Shown here piece by piece: positions 49,237-57,886 of a DNA stretch of 64,000 nucleotides. Origin of the DNA: Sutcliffiella horikoshii (GTDB lineage: Bacteria > Bacillota > Bacilli > Bacillales > Bacillaceae_I). A program made the translations under genes and the position numbers. The stretch is taken from the NCBI GenBank assembly GCA_001636495.1, contig KV440964.1, forward strand, positions 1,876,666-1,940,665, written 5' to 3'. Below the pieces are notes generated by a model, which saw only the letters and a program-made list of their open reading frames with translations, searched no databases and had not been told where the DNA came from. The first letter of the stretch is position 1, and every line of letters starts with the position of its first letter.

Positions 49237-50341
49237 CGGTTTCCAGGTAATAGAATGGTTTGAACAATTCTCCCCGAAGAAGTACGCACTTGAGGGCGAT
49301 AAAATTGGCCTTCAGATTGGAACGTTGAATAAACCGGTTCATAAGGTGATGGTGACATTGGATGTGCTTGAAGAGGTTGTAGATGAAGCGATTGCCCTTG
49401 ATGTGGATTTGATTATCGCGCATCATCCACCAATCTTCAGATCTCTTCCAAATGTAACCGACAACTCTACAGCAGGGAAGATTGTCACTACATGCATCAA
49501 ACATGACATCAGTGTATATGTGGCACATACGAATCTTGATGTGGCAGCAGGTGGGGTGAATGACCTGCTTGCAGACGCTTTGGAGTTGGAAGACGTGAAA
49601 GTGCTTGTGCCGACTTATAAAGAGGAACTTCGAAAGCTCAGTGTGTTTGTTCCTGTGTCTCATGCAGAAGAGGTTAGGGAGGCACTTGGTGAAGCAGGAG
49701 CAGGACATATCGGCAACTATAGTCACTGTTCGTTTAGTGTGGAAGGGGAAGGTCGCTTTCTTCCTCTTGAAGGGACGGACCCTTATATCGGGAAAAAGGG
49801 ACAACTTGAAAAAGTGGAGGAAATAAGGGTAGAAACTGTTTATCCTATAAGTGCTGAAAGGCGAGTATTGAATGCACTTTTTAAAGCTCACCCTTATGAA
49901 GAGGTAGCCTATGATGTGTATAAGCTTGAAAATGAAATGGATTCACTTGGATTGGGACGTGTAGGTAAATTGAAGGCAGGTATGACCTTAGCCGACTTTG
50001 CCTCTCATGTAAAAAAAGGCCTCGAAGTTGAAAACGTCAGAGTGGTCGGAGATATGAACAGCAAGATTAAAAAAGTGGCAGTATTGGGCGGAGACGGAAA
50101 TAAATATATCCATGCTGCAAAATTCGCCGGTGCAGACGTATATGTGACGGGAGACTTGTATTTCCATACGGCCCACGATGCGATGGCGATCGGGCTGAAT
50201 GTAATCGATCCGGGACATTATGCGGAAAAGATTATGAAGAAGGGCGTGGCTGATAAATTATCTGCTGCTGCACAGGAAAAGAATTGGGAGCTGGACGTCC
50301 TGGTTTCCGGGACGAACACTGATCCATTTACGTATATGTGA
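49223..50341 (+). CDS. yqfO: Nif3-like dinuclear metal centre protein YqfO
   Basis: The 372-residue protein has the Nif3 halves with IIAHHPPIF and HTNLDVAAGGVND (metal-binding His/Asp), separated by a PII/CutA-like inserted domain (about residues 128-230). GDLYFHTAHDA and VIDPGHYAEK follow in the second half. This long form is typical of Bacillus. The family may act as GTP cyclohydrolase-like or regulatory proteins, but the role is unsettled. TTG start after GGAGG; overlaps trmK. Confidence 0.92.
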   Translation: MKEVNGFQVIEWFEQFSPKKYALEGDKIGLQIGTLNKPVHKVMVTLDVLEEVVDEAIALDVDLIIAHHPPIFRSLPNVTDNSTAGKIVTTCIKHDISVYVAHTNLDVAAGGVNDLLADALELEDVKVLVPTYKEELRKLSVFVPVSHAEEVREALGEAGAGHIGNYSHCSFSVEGEGRFLPLEGTDPYIGKKGQLEKVEEIRVETVYPISAERRVLNALFKAHPYEEVAYDVYKLENEMDSLGLGRVGKLKAGMTLADFASHVKKGLEVENVRVVGDMNSKIKKVAVLGGDGNKYIHAAKFAGADVYVTGDLYFHTAHDAMAIGLNVIDPGHYAEKIMKKGVADKLSAAAQEKNWELDVLVSGTNTDPFTYM

Positions 50342-50350
50342 GGCATAGAG

Positions 50351-50379
50351 AACCGATCCTTTAGAGGGTCGGTTTTTTT
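50351..50379 (+). terminator. Intrinsic terminator of trmK-yqfO
   Basis: AACCGATCC pairs with GGGTCGGTT (one wobble pair) and is followed by a T run. Confidence 0.8.
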
Positions 50380-50407
50380 CTACGATAAATATGATAAGGT
50401 AAGGGGC

Positions 50408-50580
50408 GTATGACCCCCGTAGGAGTCAAAATCGAGAGGAGATTGTCCTCATAGAGATTGTATGACCCCCGTAGGAGTCAAAAGCGAGAGGAGATTGTCC
50501 TCATAGAGGTTGTATGACCCCCGCAGGAGTCAAAAGCGAGCGGAGATTGTCCCCATAGAAATCCTGTATGACCCCTCCGT
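50408..50580 (+). repeat. Tandem repeat with a 52-54-bp unit
   Basis: Units begin at 50408, 50460 and 50512, with a truncated fourth at 50566. The first two differ at only two positions. Each unit contains the near-palindrome TGACCCCCGTAGGAGTCA and the small hairpin GAGGA-GATTG-TCCTC. There are no spacers between units, so it is not a CRISPR. It lies between two converging terminators. Confidence 0.9.
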
Positions 50581-50596
50581 CCCAACCGGGGCCAAA

Positions 50597-50625
50597 ACAA
50601 AAAAACACCCTCCAACAAGAGGGTG
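50597..50625 (-). terminator. Intrinsic terminator of ispH
   Basis: On the minus strand CACCCTC pairs with GAGGGTG and is followed by seven T. Confidence 0.85.
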
Positions 50626-50634
50626 CGACCAACC

Positions 50635-51585
50635 TTATAATGTTTTCGCCTTTTTCACTTTCGGCAAAATCTTTTGCAAAGGAACATTTTTCGTCGTGTT
50701 CCAAGTATCTTTATTCAGTGGATCAAACTGCTCCACAAAATGAATGACTTCTTTTGTAATCGGGGTTGGAGTGGATGCTCCTGCCGTAACGGCCACCGTG
50801 CTGGCACCCATCAACCATTCCACGTTCAGCTCGCTGATATCAGAAATGCGATAAGCAGGGGTTCCTGCAATCTCCTGTGATACCTGTGCCAAACGATTGG
50901 AGTTATTACTCTTAGGGTCCCCAACAACAATTGTCACATCAGCCTGTCCAGCCTGTTCCGCCACTGCTTCTTGTCTAACCTGGGTAGCAAGGCAGATTTC
51001 CTTGTGTTGCTCCACATGTGGGTACTTTTCCTGAACCTTCACCATGATGTCTGCAACATCCCATTGACTCATCGTCGTCTGATTCGTGACAACGATTTTT
51101 TCACTTTCAATGGAAAGATCCGCCACATCTTCCGCCGTTTCCACCAGGTGAACGATGGAAGGTGCAACCCCAACTGCGCCCTCAGGCTCTGGGTGGCCTT
51201 TTTTACCGATATAGATCACTTCATACCCTTGGGCTTCCTTCATACGAATCAAATCATGTGTACGCGTAACATCAGGGCATGTCGCATCGATGGTAGTCAA
51301 CCCTTTCTCCTTGGCGCGAACTTTCACTTGCGGAGATACACCATGTGCGGTGAAAATGACGGTACCCTCATTAATTTGGTCCAGAATTTCAAGGCGGTTT
51401 GCACCATCTAATGTGATGATACCTTCTTCTTCAAACGCATCTGTTACATGTTTATTATGAACAATCATACCTAGAATGTAGATTGGGCGTGGTAATGTTT
51501 TATCTAATGCTGCATTTCTGGCAATCACCATAGCATCTACTACACCGTAGCAGTAGCCACGAGGGGCGATTTTAATAATCTCCAT
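50635..51585 (-). CDS. ispH: IspH, 4-hydroxy-3-methylbut-2-enyl diphosphate reductase
   Basis: The 316-residue iron-sulfur enzyme makes IPP and DMAPP in the last step of the MEP isoprenoid pathway. Conserved cysteines are in [24 protein letters not shown] and [10 protein letters not shown]. Substrate-binding histidines lie in IVHNKHV and TAHGVSP, and [11 protein letters not shown]-type SxN appears as [11 protein letters not shown]. The ATG has GGAGGG about 11 bases upstream. It partners functionally with ispG further right. Confidence 0.96.
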   Translation of the reverse strand: MEIIKIAPRGYCYGVVDAMVIARNAALDKTLPRPIYILGMIVHNKHVTDAFEEEGIITLDGANRLEILDQINEGTVIFTAHGVSPQVKVRAKEKGLTTIDATCPDVTRTHDLIRMKEAQGYEVIYIGKKGHPEPEGAVGVAPSIVHLVETAEDVADLSIESEKIVVTNQTTMSQWDVADIMVKVQEKYPHVEQHKEICLATQVRQEAVAEQAGQADVTIVVGDPKSNNSNRLAQVSQEIAGTPAYRISDISELNVEWLMGASTVAVTAGASTPTPITKEVIHFVEQFDPLNKDTWNTTKNVPLQKILPKVKKAKTL

Positions 51586-51613
51586 ATAGGGGTAACCCTC
51601 CTTACATAAATAA

Positions 51614-51679
51614 AGAGAGTGATTAACACTCTCTCACTACTTACATCCTATTATAGTATAAAACGAAGGGTTAGTACAA
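51614..51679 (-). promoter_or_regulatory. ispH promoter and leader hairpin
   Basis: On the minus strand TTGTAC (51674-51679) and TATAAT (51650-51655) are 18 bases apart. The leader then forms an 8-bp hairpin, AGAGAGTG-ATTAA-CACTCTCT (51614-51634), followed by a loose T-rich stretch. The hairpin may close yqfQ transcription or attenuate ispH. Confidence 0.5.
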
Positions 51680-51698
51680 AAGAAGATATTAGGGAACG

Positions 51699-52451
51699 TT
51701 AGATGTACAGTTTTGGTGCTGAGCTGCCTTTAGGTGTCTCTTTAGCCTCATCTGTTTCAGGATTTGGTTTCTTTCGCACTTTTTTCTTTGTTGCGACTGC
51801 ATCCTCACTGTCTCCCGACACCTTAACCTTGGTACCCTCACCAGACTTTTCCTCTGAGGAAGTGTCTTCCGTCTCATCATCGGCATCATCCACATTTTTC
51901 AATTCACTATAAAGCTTGATCATGGCAGGTACATTTCTGACAAGAGGTCCATATTGCTGAACCATCGGCATGACACCTTCTGCCATCTTCAAAGCTTTTT
52001 GAACATTGCCAAGCATACCTGTCAAATTGTTTGGATTGATGAGCTGTTGAAGAGTACCGGCGTTTGCCAGCTGTCCTAGTCCTCCTCTTGCCCCTGTATT
52101 AGCTGCCATCTGTCCGAGGCCGCCCATATTTCCAATGCTACTAGCACCAGTCCTTCCGAAAAGTTTGGCAAGCAGTCCGCCGCCTCCATTTCCACCGCCG
52201 CCCATTCCTAATCCTCTGCCAGGTCCACCCATTCCACCCATTCCCATACCTCTACCGGCTCCACCCATAAAGGGAGAAGGGTTTCCCATCATCATCTGAT
52301 TGGGCATATTGGACATATTTCTCATATTCGGATTGGGCATATTAAACATATTGAACATGTTATTCGGCTGTTGTTGCATAAATGGAGAGGGACCCATGCG
52401 AAAAGGAGATTGCTGCATAGGTGGCATTGATCGATTTGGTCCAAAAAACAT
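51699..52451 (-). CDS. yqfQ: YqfQ/VrrA family low-complexity protein
   Basis: The 250-residue protein has a Met/Asn/Pro/Gly-rich first half (PNNMFNMFNMPNPNM, then GMGMGGMGGPGRGLG). A helical middle part (GMLGNVQKALKMAEGVMPMVQQYGP) and a charged, lysine-rich tail follow. It matches YqfQ, the homologue of Bacillus anthracis VrrA, whose gene contains a variable-number repeat. Function is uncertain; a sporulation or coat link has been suggested. AAAGGAGG precedes the ATG. Repeats in its first half could vary between strains. Confidence 0.8.
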   Translation of the reverse strand: MFFGPNRSMPPMQQSPFRMGPSPFMQQQPNNMFNMFNMPNPNMRNMSNMPNQMMMGNPSPFMGGAGRGMGMGGMGGPGRGLGMGGGGNGGGGLLAKLFGRTGASSIGNMGGLGQMAANTGARGGLGQLANAGTLQQLINPNNLTGMLGNVQKALKMAEGVMPMVQQYGPLVRNVPAMIKLYSELKNVDDADDETEDTSSEEKSGEGTKVKVSGDSEDAVATKKKVRKKPNPETDEAKETPKGSSAPKLYI

Positions 52452-52779
52452 GGTAATCCTCCTTTCTTCCGTAAAAAGAATTTATAGATTCTGTGTTCAG
52501 CTTCGGCATACTTTCCACAAGATAGGAAAAGTGGAAAAAAGCCTAATCTTATCTAGTCTCCTATAATTTATGCGAATGGTGCTTGGCATGTTTATTGTCT
52601 GGAAAGAATGGGCACAACCGTAGTGTAGCCAAAATGGAAAAACTGCTTTATAATAGTGGTTTGGGTTAAAAAGAACAAACAGACGACAAAAACCAACAAA
52701 ATTCAGTATTAAAATAGAACTTTAAAATAATGACATAGATTCATATTCCATGCATGATTTTAAAAGTGGAGGTAAATAG
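52452..52779. other. Intergenic region between divergent yqfQ and cshB
   Basis: This 328-bp stretch must carry both promoters. TATAAT-like boxes occur at 52562 and 52651 on the plus strand, but neither has a convincing -35. A small inverted repeat TTTCCAC/GTGGAAA lies at 52512-52537. I see no ORF, tRNA or structured RNA in it. Confidence 0.4.
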
Positions 52780-54087
52780 ATGAATACAACGTTTGAAAAA
52801 TTCAATGTAAAACCGTTTATTTTGGAAGCGGTAAAAGAACTTCGTTTCCAAAAGCCGACAGAAGTCCAAGAGAGAATGATTCCTTCCTTATTGAACGGGG
52901 AAAGTGCCATTGGTCAGTCTCAAACTGGAACAGGAAAAACACATGCCTACCTTATTCCAATTCTTAGTAAAATTGATCCTTCCGTGCAGGAAGTACAAGC
53001 TGTTATTACGGCGCCTACAAGAGAGCTTGCAAACCAGATTTACCAAGAAGTATTGAAAATCACTAAATTCTGTTCTGAGGAAGAAATGATCACGGCACGC
53101 TGCTATATCGGCGGGACAGATAAGCAACGAACCATTGACCGATTAAAGCAACAGCCGCATATCGTGGTTGGTACGCCGGGTCGTATCAAGGATTTGATGG
53201 TGGAAAATGCGCTGTTGGTCCATACCGCTAAGACGATTGTAGTGGATGAAGCAGATCTTATGCTCGATATGGGATTCATCGAAGATATTGATAAGGTTGC
53301 AGCAGCAATGCCGAAAAACCTGCAAATCATGGTATTCTCCGCAACAATCCCAGAAAAGTTAAAGCCATTCTTACGCAAATATATGGAAAACCCTAGATAT
53401 ACCCATGTTGCTCCTAAACAGGTAACAGCAGCTAAAATCAAGCATCTATTGATTCCGGTAAAATCTAAAGCTAAGACAAAACTATTGCATGATGTACTTG
53501 TACAGTACAATCCATTTTTGGCAATTGTATTTACAAACACCAAGAAAAAAGCGGATGAAGTGGCGGACAGCTTACTTGAGCAGGGGCTGAAAGTTGGAAA
53601 AATTCATGGCGACCTAAATCCTCGTGAGCGTAAAAAGATGATGAAACAGATCAACGACCTTGAATATCAATATGTAGTTGCGACTGATTTGGCTGCAAGA
53701 GGAATCGATATTGACGGGGTAAGCCATGTCATCAACTACGAGCTTCCGTCTGACCTCGACTTCTATGTTCACCGTGTAGGCCGTACAGCACGTGCTGATT
53801 ATTCTGGAAATGCTATTACATTATATGAGCCAACAGACGAAAATGCTTTGGCCCAGGTAGAAAAATTAGGCATTGAGTTCACTCAAATGGATTTAAAGAA
53901 CGGTGAACTTGTGGAGATTGGTCCACGTAACAAACGTCAAAACCGCAAAAAGCAAATTAACGAAATTGATGTAGCTGCAAAAACAGCTGTTAAAAAATCT
54001 GCCAAAGTAAAACCAGGTTATAAAAAGAAACACAAATACGAAGTAGAGCAATTTAAGAAAAGACAGCGCCGCCTGAAAAAGAAATAA
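52780..54087 (+). CDS. cshB: DEAD-box RNA helicase CshB
   Basis: The 435-residue helicase has the Q motif (PTEVQERMIP), motif I SQTGTGKT, PTRELANQ (Ia), VVDEADLML (II), SATIP (III) and GDLNPRERKKMM. The second RecA domain carries ATDLAARGIDI and HRVGRTAR (VI), and a lysine/arginine-rich tail follows. In B. subtilis CshB (YqfR) helps RNA folding and cold adaptation. GGAGG lies seven bases before the ATG. It is followed by nfo, as in Bacillus. Confidence 0.95.
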   Translation: MNTTFEKFNVKPFILEAVKELRFQKPTEVQERMIPSLLNGESAIGQSQTGTGKTHAYLIPILSKIDPSVQEVQAVITAPTRELANQIYQEVLKITKFCSEEEMITARCYIGGTDKQRTIDRLKQQPHIVVGTPGRIKDLMVENALLVHTAKTIVVDEADLMLDMGFIEDIDKVAAAMPKNLQIMVFSATIPEKLKPFLRKYMENPRYTHVAPKQVTAAKIKHLLIPVKSKAKTKLLHDVLVQYNPFLAIVFTNTKKKADEVADSLLEQGLKVGKIHGDLNPRERKKMMKQINDLEYQYVVATDLAARGIDIDGVSHVINYELPSDLDFYVHRVGRTARADYSGNAITLYEPTDENALAQVEKLGIEFTQMDLKNGELVEIGPRNKRQNRKKQINEIDVAAKTAVKKSAKVKPGYKKKHKYEVEQFKKRQRRLKKK

Positions 54088-54159
54088 TAGGAGCACTTGG
54101 ATAACCTTTCACGGCATCCTTATGTTAAAATAAAGACTGATTTTAAAAGAGGTGATGTT

Positions 54160-55059
54160 GTGGAAAACTTACTGATTGGATCTCATGTATCCATGAGTGG
54201 TAAAAAGATGCTTTTGGCAGCGAGTGAAGAGGCTGCATCCTACGGATCGAATGTATTCATGATCTACACAGGTGCTCCTCAGAATACACGAAGAAAAAAA
54301 ATCGAAGACTTGAACATTGAAGCAGGTCTTGCACATATGAAAGAGCATGGACTAAAGGAAATTATTGTACATGCTCCATATATCATCAACATTGGCAACT
54401 CACAAAAGCCGGAAACATTCGAGTTAGGTGTGAATTTTCTTGCTGAAGAAGTCAGAAGGACAGAGGCGATCGGCTCAAAACAGATTGTCCTACATCCAGG
54501 AGCTCATGTAGGCGCTGGAACGGAAATAGGCATTACACAAATCATCAAAGGTCTGAACGAAGCATTGACCAAAGAGCAGAATGTCCAAATCGCATTGGAA
54601 ACCATGGCAGGGAAGGGTTCTGAATGCGGCCGAACTTTTGAAGAATTGGCTGCAATCATTGATGGGGTTCATCTGAACGAGAAGCTCTCCATTTGCTTGG
54701 ATACCTGTCACGTCCATGACGCTGGGTATGATATAGTGAATGATTTTGACGGGGTATTAAAACAGTTTGATGATATCATCGGGTTGGACCGGCTGAAAGT
54801 TCTTCATATCAACGACAGTAAAAATGTTAGTGGAGCGGCAAAGGACCGCCACGAAAACATTGGGTATGGTCATATCGGATTTGATGCGATTAATTACATC
54901 GTGCATCATGATCAGCTGAAGCATATACCTAAGATTCTGGAGACGCCATATGTCGGGGAAGATAAGAAGGACCGTAAACCGCCTTATAAGCATGAAATCG
55001 CCATGCTTAAAAACAAGCAGTTTGATGAGGAACTCTTAAATAAGATCATGAATGACTAA
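54160..55059 (+). CDS. nfo: Endonuclease IV, AP endonuclease
   Basis: The 299-residue TIM-barrel enzyme cuts DNA at abasic sites. Zinc ligands lie in [34 protein letters not shown] and [12 protein letters not shown] chose GTG 54160, five bases after AGAGGTG, because the conserved start is [10 protein letters not shown] longer frame beginning with ATG 54097 adds 21 unconserved residues. B. subtilis Nfo (YqfS) protects spore DNA and is expressed in the forespore. No clear sigma-G site was seen. Confidence 0.95.
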   Translation: MENLLIGSHVSMSGKKMLLAASEEAASYGSNVFMIYTGAPQNTRRKKIEDLNIEAGLAHMKEHGLKEIIVHAPYIINIGNSQKPETFELGVNFLAEEVRRTEAIGSKQIVLHPGAHVGAGTEIGITQIIKGLNEALTKEQNVQIALETMAGKGSECGRTFEELAAIIDGVHLNEKLSICLDTCHVHDAGYDIVNDFDGVLKQFDDIIGLDRLKVLHINDSKNVSGAAKDRHENIGYGHIGFDAINYIVHHDQLKHIPKILETPYVGEDKKDRKPPYKHEIAMLKNKQFDEELLNKIMND

Positions 55060-55063
55060 AAGT

Positions 55064-55100
55064 AAGAAGCCAGGAGCTATAAGTTCCTGGCTTCTTTTTT
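55064..55100 (+). terminator. Intrinsic terminator of cshB-nfo
   Basis: AAGAAGCCAGGA pairs perfectly with TCCTGGCTTCTT and is followed by T residues that run into the first yqfT-tail repeat. Confidence 0.88.
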
Positions 55101-55157
55101 CACTTGGTGAATTTTTTAAAATTCACTTGGTAAATTTCAAGAAATTCACTTAGTGAA
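55099..55157. repeat. Three 23-bp repeats at the 3' end of yqfT
   Basis: TTCACTTGGTGAA, TTCACTTGGTAAA and TTCACTTAGTGAA begin at 55099, 55122 and 55145, exactly 23 bases apart. Each is a small palindrome. The third contains the end of yqfT (Glu-Phe-Thr-Lys-stop on the minus strand). The other two repeat the same codons beyond the stop. Confidence 0.75.
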
Positions 55158-55403
55158 TTCCAAAAAAAGTTGATTCACTTTCTTTGCCGTTTCATGGCCT
55201 GTAATCTTTGCGACATCCTTCATCAATTGAATTCTTTCTGATGTGTTGAACACATTCACTTTTTTCGATTGTAATAGAGCGGAAACCTTTTTTGCCTGAT
55301 CGGGTGTCAACGAAATATTATATTCCCCACTATACTTCATTAACTCCTCTGCGGTAATGTTATGAAGCTTTTTATTGACGATTTGCTGATAAATATTCAT
55401 CAT
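55146..55403 (-). CDS. yqfT: YqfT family protein (DUF2624)
   Basis: The 85-residue helical protein starts MMNIYQQIVNKKLHNITAEE and contains ITLTPDQAKK-like LTPDQAKKVSALL, the DUF2624 pattern. No function is known. It is encoded opposite to nfo and the kinase, with its own GGGAGGG site. Position after nfo agrees with yqfT in B. subtilis. Its C-terminus lies in a 23-bp repeat array. Confidence 0.85.
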   Translation of the reverse strand: MMNIYQQIVNKKLHNITAEELMKYSGEYNISLTPDQAKKVSALLQSKKVNVFNTSERIQLMKDVAKITGHETAKKVNQLFLEFTK

Positions 55404-55463
55404 ATTATCCCTCCCCTAGTAGCCTATGATGAAAAAACAAAAAGGCTACCTTTACGAAATAAT

Positions 55464-55493
55464 ATGACAACGGTTGGGAAATTATTGTATAAT
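55464..55493 (+). promoter_or_regulatory. Candidate promoter of the histidine kinase gene
   Basis: ATGACA (55464-55469) and TATAAT (55488-55493) are separated by 18 bases, about 55 bases before the start codon. Confidence 0.4.
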
Positions 55494-55548
55494 TAAAATA
55501 TTCCATAAACGTATGAAATTTTTAAAGGGGTAACAAGGGGGAGTCACC

Positions 55549-56958
55549 TTGTCGTTTATTATAGATGAGAAAGAACAAGATATCTTTCAGCATTTAAGTG
55601 CAGATCTTAGAATCATAATTAATCCTAATGGCTTTATTGAAGAGTGGAATGAGAGGGCCAGCACATTTCTTTCATCTTTGGAAGAGGACCGTTCTTTTTT
55701 TCTCGGCTTTCCATCCAGCTATCGCCATGAGGTGTATATATATCTGCAGGAAATTACCGAAGCAGAAGGTAAACCTGTAAAAAGAATACTATTTCATCGG
55801 ATAAATGGCAGCTTCTACGAAGTAGCTTATACCGGTGTACTTTCCGGTGAGCGAATTTACTTATCTGGTCATGTCATTGAAAATAAAGACGCTACAACCG
55901 TCCTGCCACTACATTATGGGACCATTGAACAATCCTTAAAGGTCAATGAATTTATGACGCACTCATTGGACATTGCCATACTTGTGCTTTCAAAGGGCGG
56001 GAAAATTGAGTATATCAATAAGCGCTGCTTGACCTTATTGGAGTTGGATGTTGAAGAAGACTACATAAATTTAGAATTTGATGAAATATTGACGCCTGTT
56101 TTCTTAAAGGATAAGTTGTTTGAGATATATGAAGAGGTATTAGCAAATAAAAAGTTTAAAGAAAGAATCTGTTATGATGATGAAATGCTCTTTCAGATAC
56201 AAGGGATCCTTTTTGAACGGTCTCAGAAAGTATTCTTTATCATCCATGACCGTTCGTACCAACAGAAATTTGAAAACCTGCTTATTTATAAACAACAGAT
56301 GGAGTCTGTTTCCCAAATCTCCGCAGGGATGGCACATGAATTAAGAAATCCTCTGTCTGTCATCAAAGGATTCATTCAACTTTCCCAGATTACAAACAAT
56401 TGGAGCAAATATTACGATACAATCATGGCCGAAATCAACAGGATGAATTCGATCATTGAAGATTTCTTGTCTGTGTCCAGAAAGAAAGTCAAAAAACAGC
56501 TCATTCCGCCACAGAACATTTTTCAATCATTAGTATATATTTTTCAATCCGAATGTCTATTACATAATATAGATTTTGACGTCGAAATTGACGAAGTGGA
56601 TGAACATGTACTTGTCAATGAAGCGATGATCAAGCAAGTCATGCTGAACTTTTTGCGAAATGCAATCGAGGCATACCCACCAGAACAGAAGAACAAGCTG
56701 TTTCTACTTAGAGCCAAGAAGGTTGACTCCTTTTATGAAATTACGGTCATTGATAATGGCAAGGGTATGGCCGAGGATGTGCTGGAACGTGTAGGAAAAC
56801 CTTTCTTTACGACCAAGGAGAAAGGGAATGGCCTTGGGATTCCACTTTGTAAAAAAATCATTGAAGATCATGATGGGGAATTATTTATTGATAGTAAGGT
56901 GGGAGACGGGTCGACCTTTTGTTATCGATTGCCGCTTCTTGATGAAAAGCCTGAATAG
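55549..56958 (+). CDS. Soluble PAS-type sensor histidine kinase, orphan
   Basis: The 469-residue protein has no membrane segments. Two PAS-like regions (about residues 10-115 and 130-240) precede the HisKA domain with MAHELRNPLSVIKGF (phospho-acceptor His near 263). The ATPase domain carries FLRNAIEA (N box), DNGKGM (G1) and FFTTKEKGNGLGIPLCK (F and G2). It resembles phosphorelay kinases of the KinA/KinE type, so a sporulation input is likely but unproven. No response regulator is adjacent. TTG start after AAGGGGGAG. Not present at this position in B. subtilis. Confidence 0.85.
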   Translation: MSFIIDEKEQDIFQHLSADLRIIINPNGFIEEWNERASTFLSSLEEDRSFFLGFPSSYRHEVYIYLQEITEAEGKPVKRILFHRINGSFYEVAYTGVLSGERIYLSGHVIENKDATTVLPLHYGTIEQSLKVNEFMTHSLDIAILVLSKGGKIEYINKRCLTLLELDVEEDYINLEFDEILTPVFLKDKLFEIYEEVLANKKFKERICYDDEMLFQIQGILFERSQKVFFIIHDRSYQQKFENLLIYKQQMESVSQISAGMAHELRNPLSVIKGFIQLSQITNNWSKYYDTIMAEINRMNSIIEDFLSVSRKKVKKQLIPPQNIFQSLVYIFQSECLLHNIDFDVEIDEVDEHVLVNEAMIKQVMLNFLRNAIEAYPPEQKNKLFLLRAKKVDSFYEITVIDNGKGMAEDVLERVGKPFFTTKEKGNGLGIPLCKKIIEDHDGELFIDSKVGDGSTFCYRLPLLDEKPE

Positions 56959-56971
56959 GGCTTTTTTTGCT
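56945..56971 (+). terminator. Terminator overlapping the kinase stop codon
   Basis: AAAAGCC pairs with GGCTTTT and runs into seven T. The loop contains the TAG stop. Confidence 0.65.
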
Positions 56972-57025
56972 TTTAGAAACTATATAATTCTGTTGATTTC
57001 CGTTCCAATCTTCAGTGCGCTTATA

Positions 57026-57086
57026 TTTACTTTTACTCCCGGCTGATGTATACTAATCTATTGTTAGAAAATCGTAATGATTCTTA
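57026..57086 (+). promoter_or_regulatory. znuC promoter with a Zur box
   Basis: TTTACT (57026-57031) and TATACT (57049-57054) are 17 bases apart. TCGTAATGATTCTTA (57072-57086) matches the Zur box TCGTAATNATTACGA in the left half and most of the right half. It lies just after the predicted start. Zur is encoded two genes downstream, giving a likely feedback loop. Confidence 0.6.
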
Positions 57087-57106
57087 TCTTTTAAGGTGTG
57101 ATGAAC

Positions 57107-57886
57107 ATGGAAAATGTGTTGGAAATCAAAGGACTTTCCTATAAATATGATAAACAAAATGTAATTGAAAATATTGATTTGACTATACCAAAAGGTGCTT
57201 TTCTTGGACTTGTAGGCCCAAACGGTTCCGGTAAATCGACTCTTTTAAAATGTATCCTTGGGCTTTTGCGCCCACAAAAAGGAACCATTGAACTATTCGG
57301 CAAAGATATCCGGAAGTTTAAGGATTGGAGTAAAATCGGATTTGTGTCCCAGAAGGCCAACAGTTTCAATTCAGGGTTTCCCGCGACTGTCTTTGAAGTG
57401 GTCTCAACCGGCCTCGTTTCAAAAGTGGGGCTTTTACGTTTCTTCAATAAACAACATAAGAAACAGATAGTGGAAGCTATCAGAGCAGTTGGTATGGAGG
57501 ACTTCACTGACAGAAACATCGGCGACCTTTCGGGTGGACAACAGCAGCGAGTTTTTATAGCTCGTGCTCTAGTCAGTGAACCAGAACTTCTTATCCTCGA
57601 TGAACCTACTGTAGGGGTGGACATCAAAAACGTACAGAATTTCTATTCGATGCTGGCTCATTTGAACAAAAGACTCGGTATCACCCTGATATTGGTAACA
57701 CATGATGTAGGGACGATTACTGAAAAGGTGACACATGTAGCCTGCTTGAATAAAAATTTACATTTTCATGGTGTGACAGATGAATTTGAAAAATTACGTA
57801 CAGATGATCTTTCTCAGTTTTATGGTCATGATGTACATGTTTTAAGTCATGATCACCATCACCACGATGGAGGGCATATGTCATGA
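57107..57886 (+). CDS. znuC: Zinc ABC transporter ATP-binding protein
   Basis: The 259-residue ABC ATPase has Walker A GPNGSGKSTLLK, the signature LSGGQQQRVFIARAL, Walker B LLILDEPT and a switch histidine in LVTHD. The tail is histidine-rich ([12 protein letters not shown]), typical of zinc transport partners. It powers high-affinity zinc import with ZnuB. ATG 57107 is eight bases after AAGGTG. The stop overlaps the znuB start (ATGA). No substrate-binding protein gene (znuA/adcA) is in this window. Confidence 0.92.
   Translation: MENVLEIKGLSYKYDKQNVIENIDLTIPKGAFLGLVGPNGSGKSTLLKCILGLLRPQKGTIELFGKDIRKFKDWSKIGFVSQKANSFNSGFPATVFEVVSTGLVSKVGLLRFFNKQHKKQIVEAIRAVGMEDFTDRNIGDLSGGQQQRVFIARALVSEPELLILDEPTVGVDIKNVQNFYSMLAHLNKRLGITLILVTHDVGTITEKVTHVACLNKNLHFHGVTDEFEKLRTDDLSQFYGHDVHVLSHDHHHHDGGHMS

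Noticed and set aside
49022-49891. 289-codon minus-strand ORF
   Set aside because: It lies opposite trmK and yqfO, has no ribosome binding site, and its composition is that of an antisense shadow of strong coding genes.
50408-50580. CRISPR array
   Set aside because: The units follow each other with no unique spacers, the period is 52 bases, and no cas genes are near.
54097-54159. N-terminal extension of nfo from an upstream ATG
   Set aside because: The 21 extra residues precede the conserved LLIGSHVSM start, and GTG 54160 has a good ribosome binding site.
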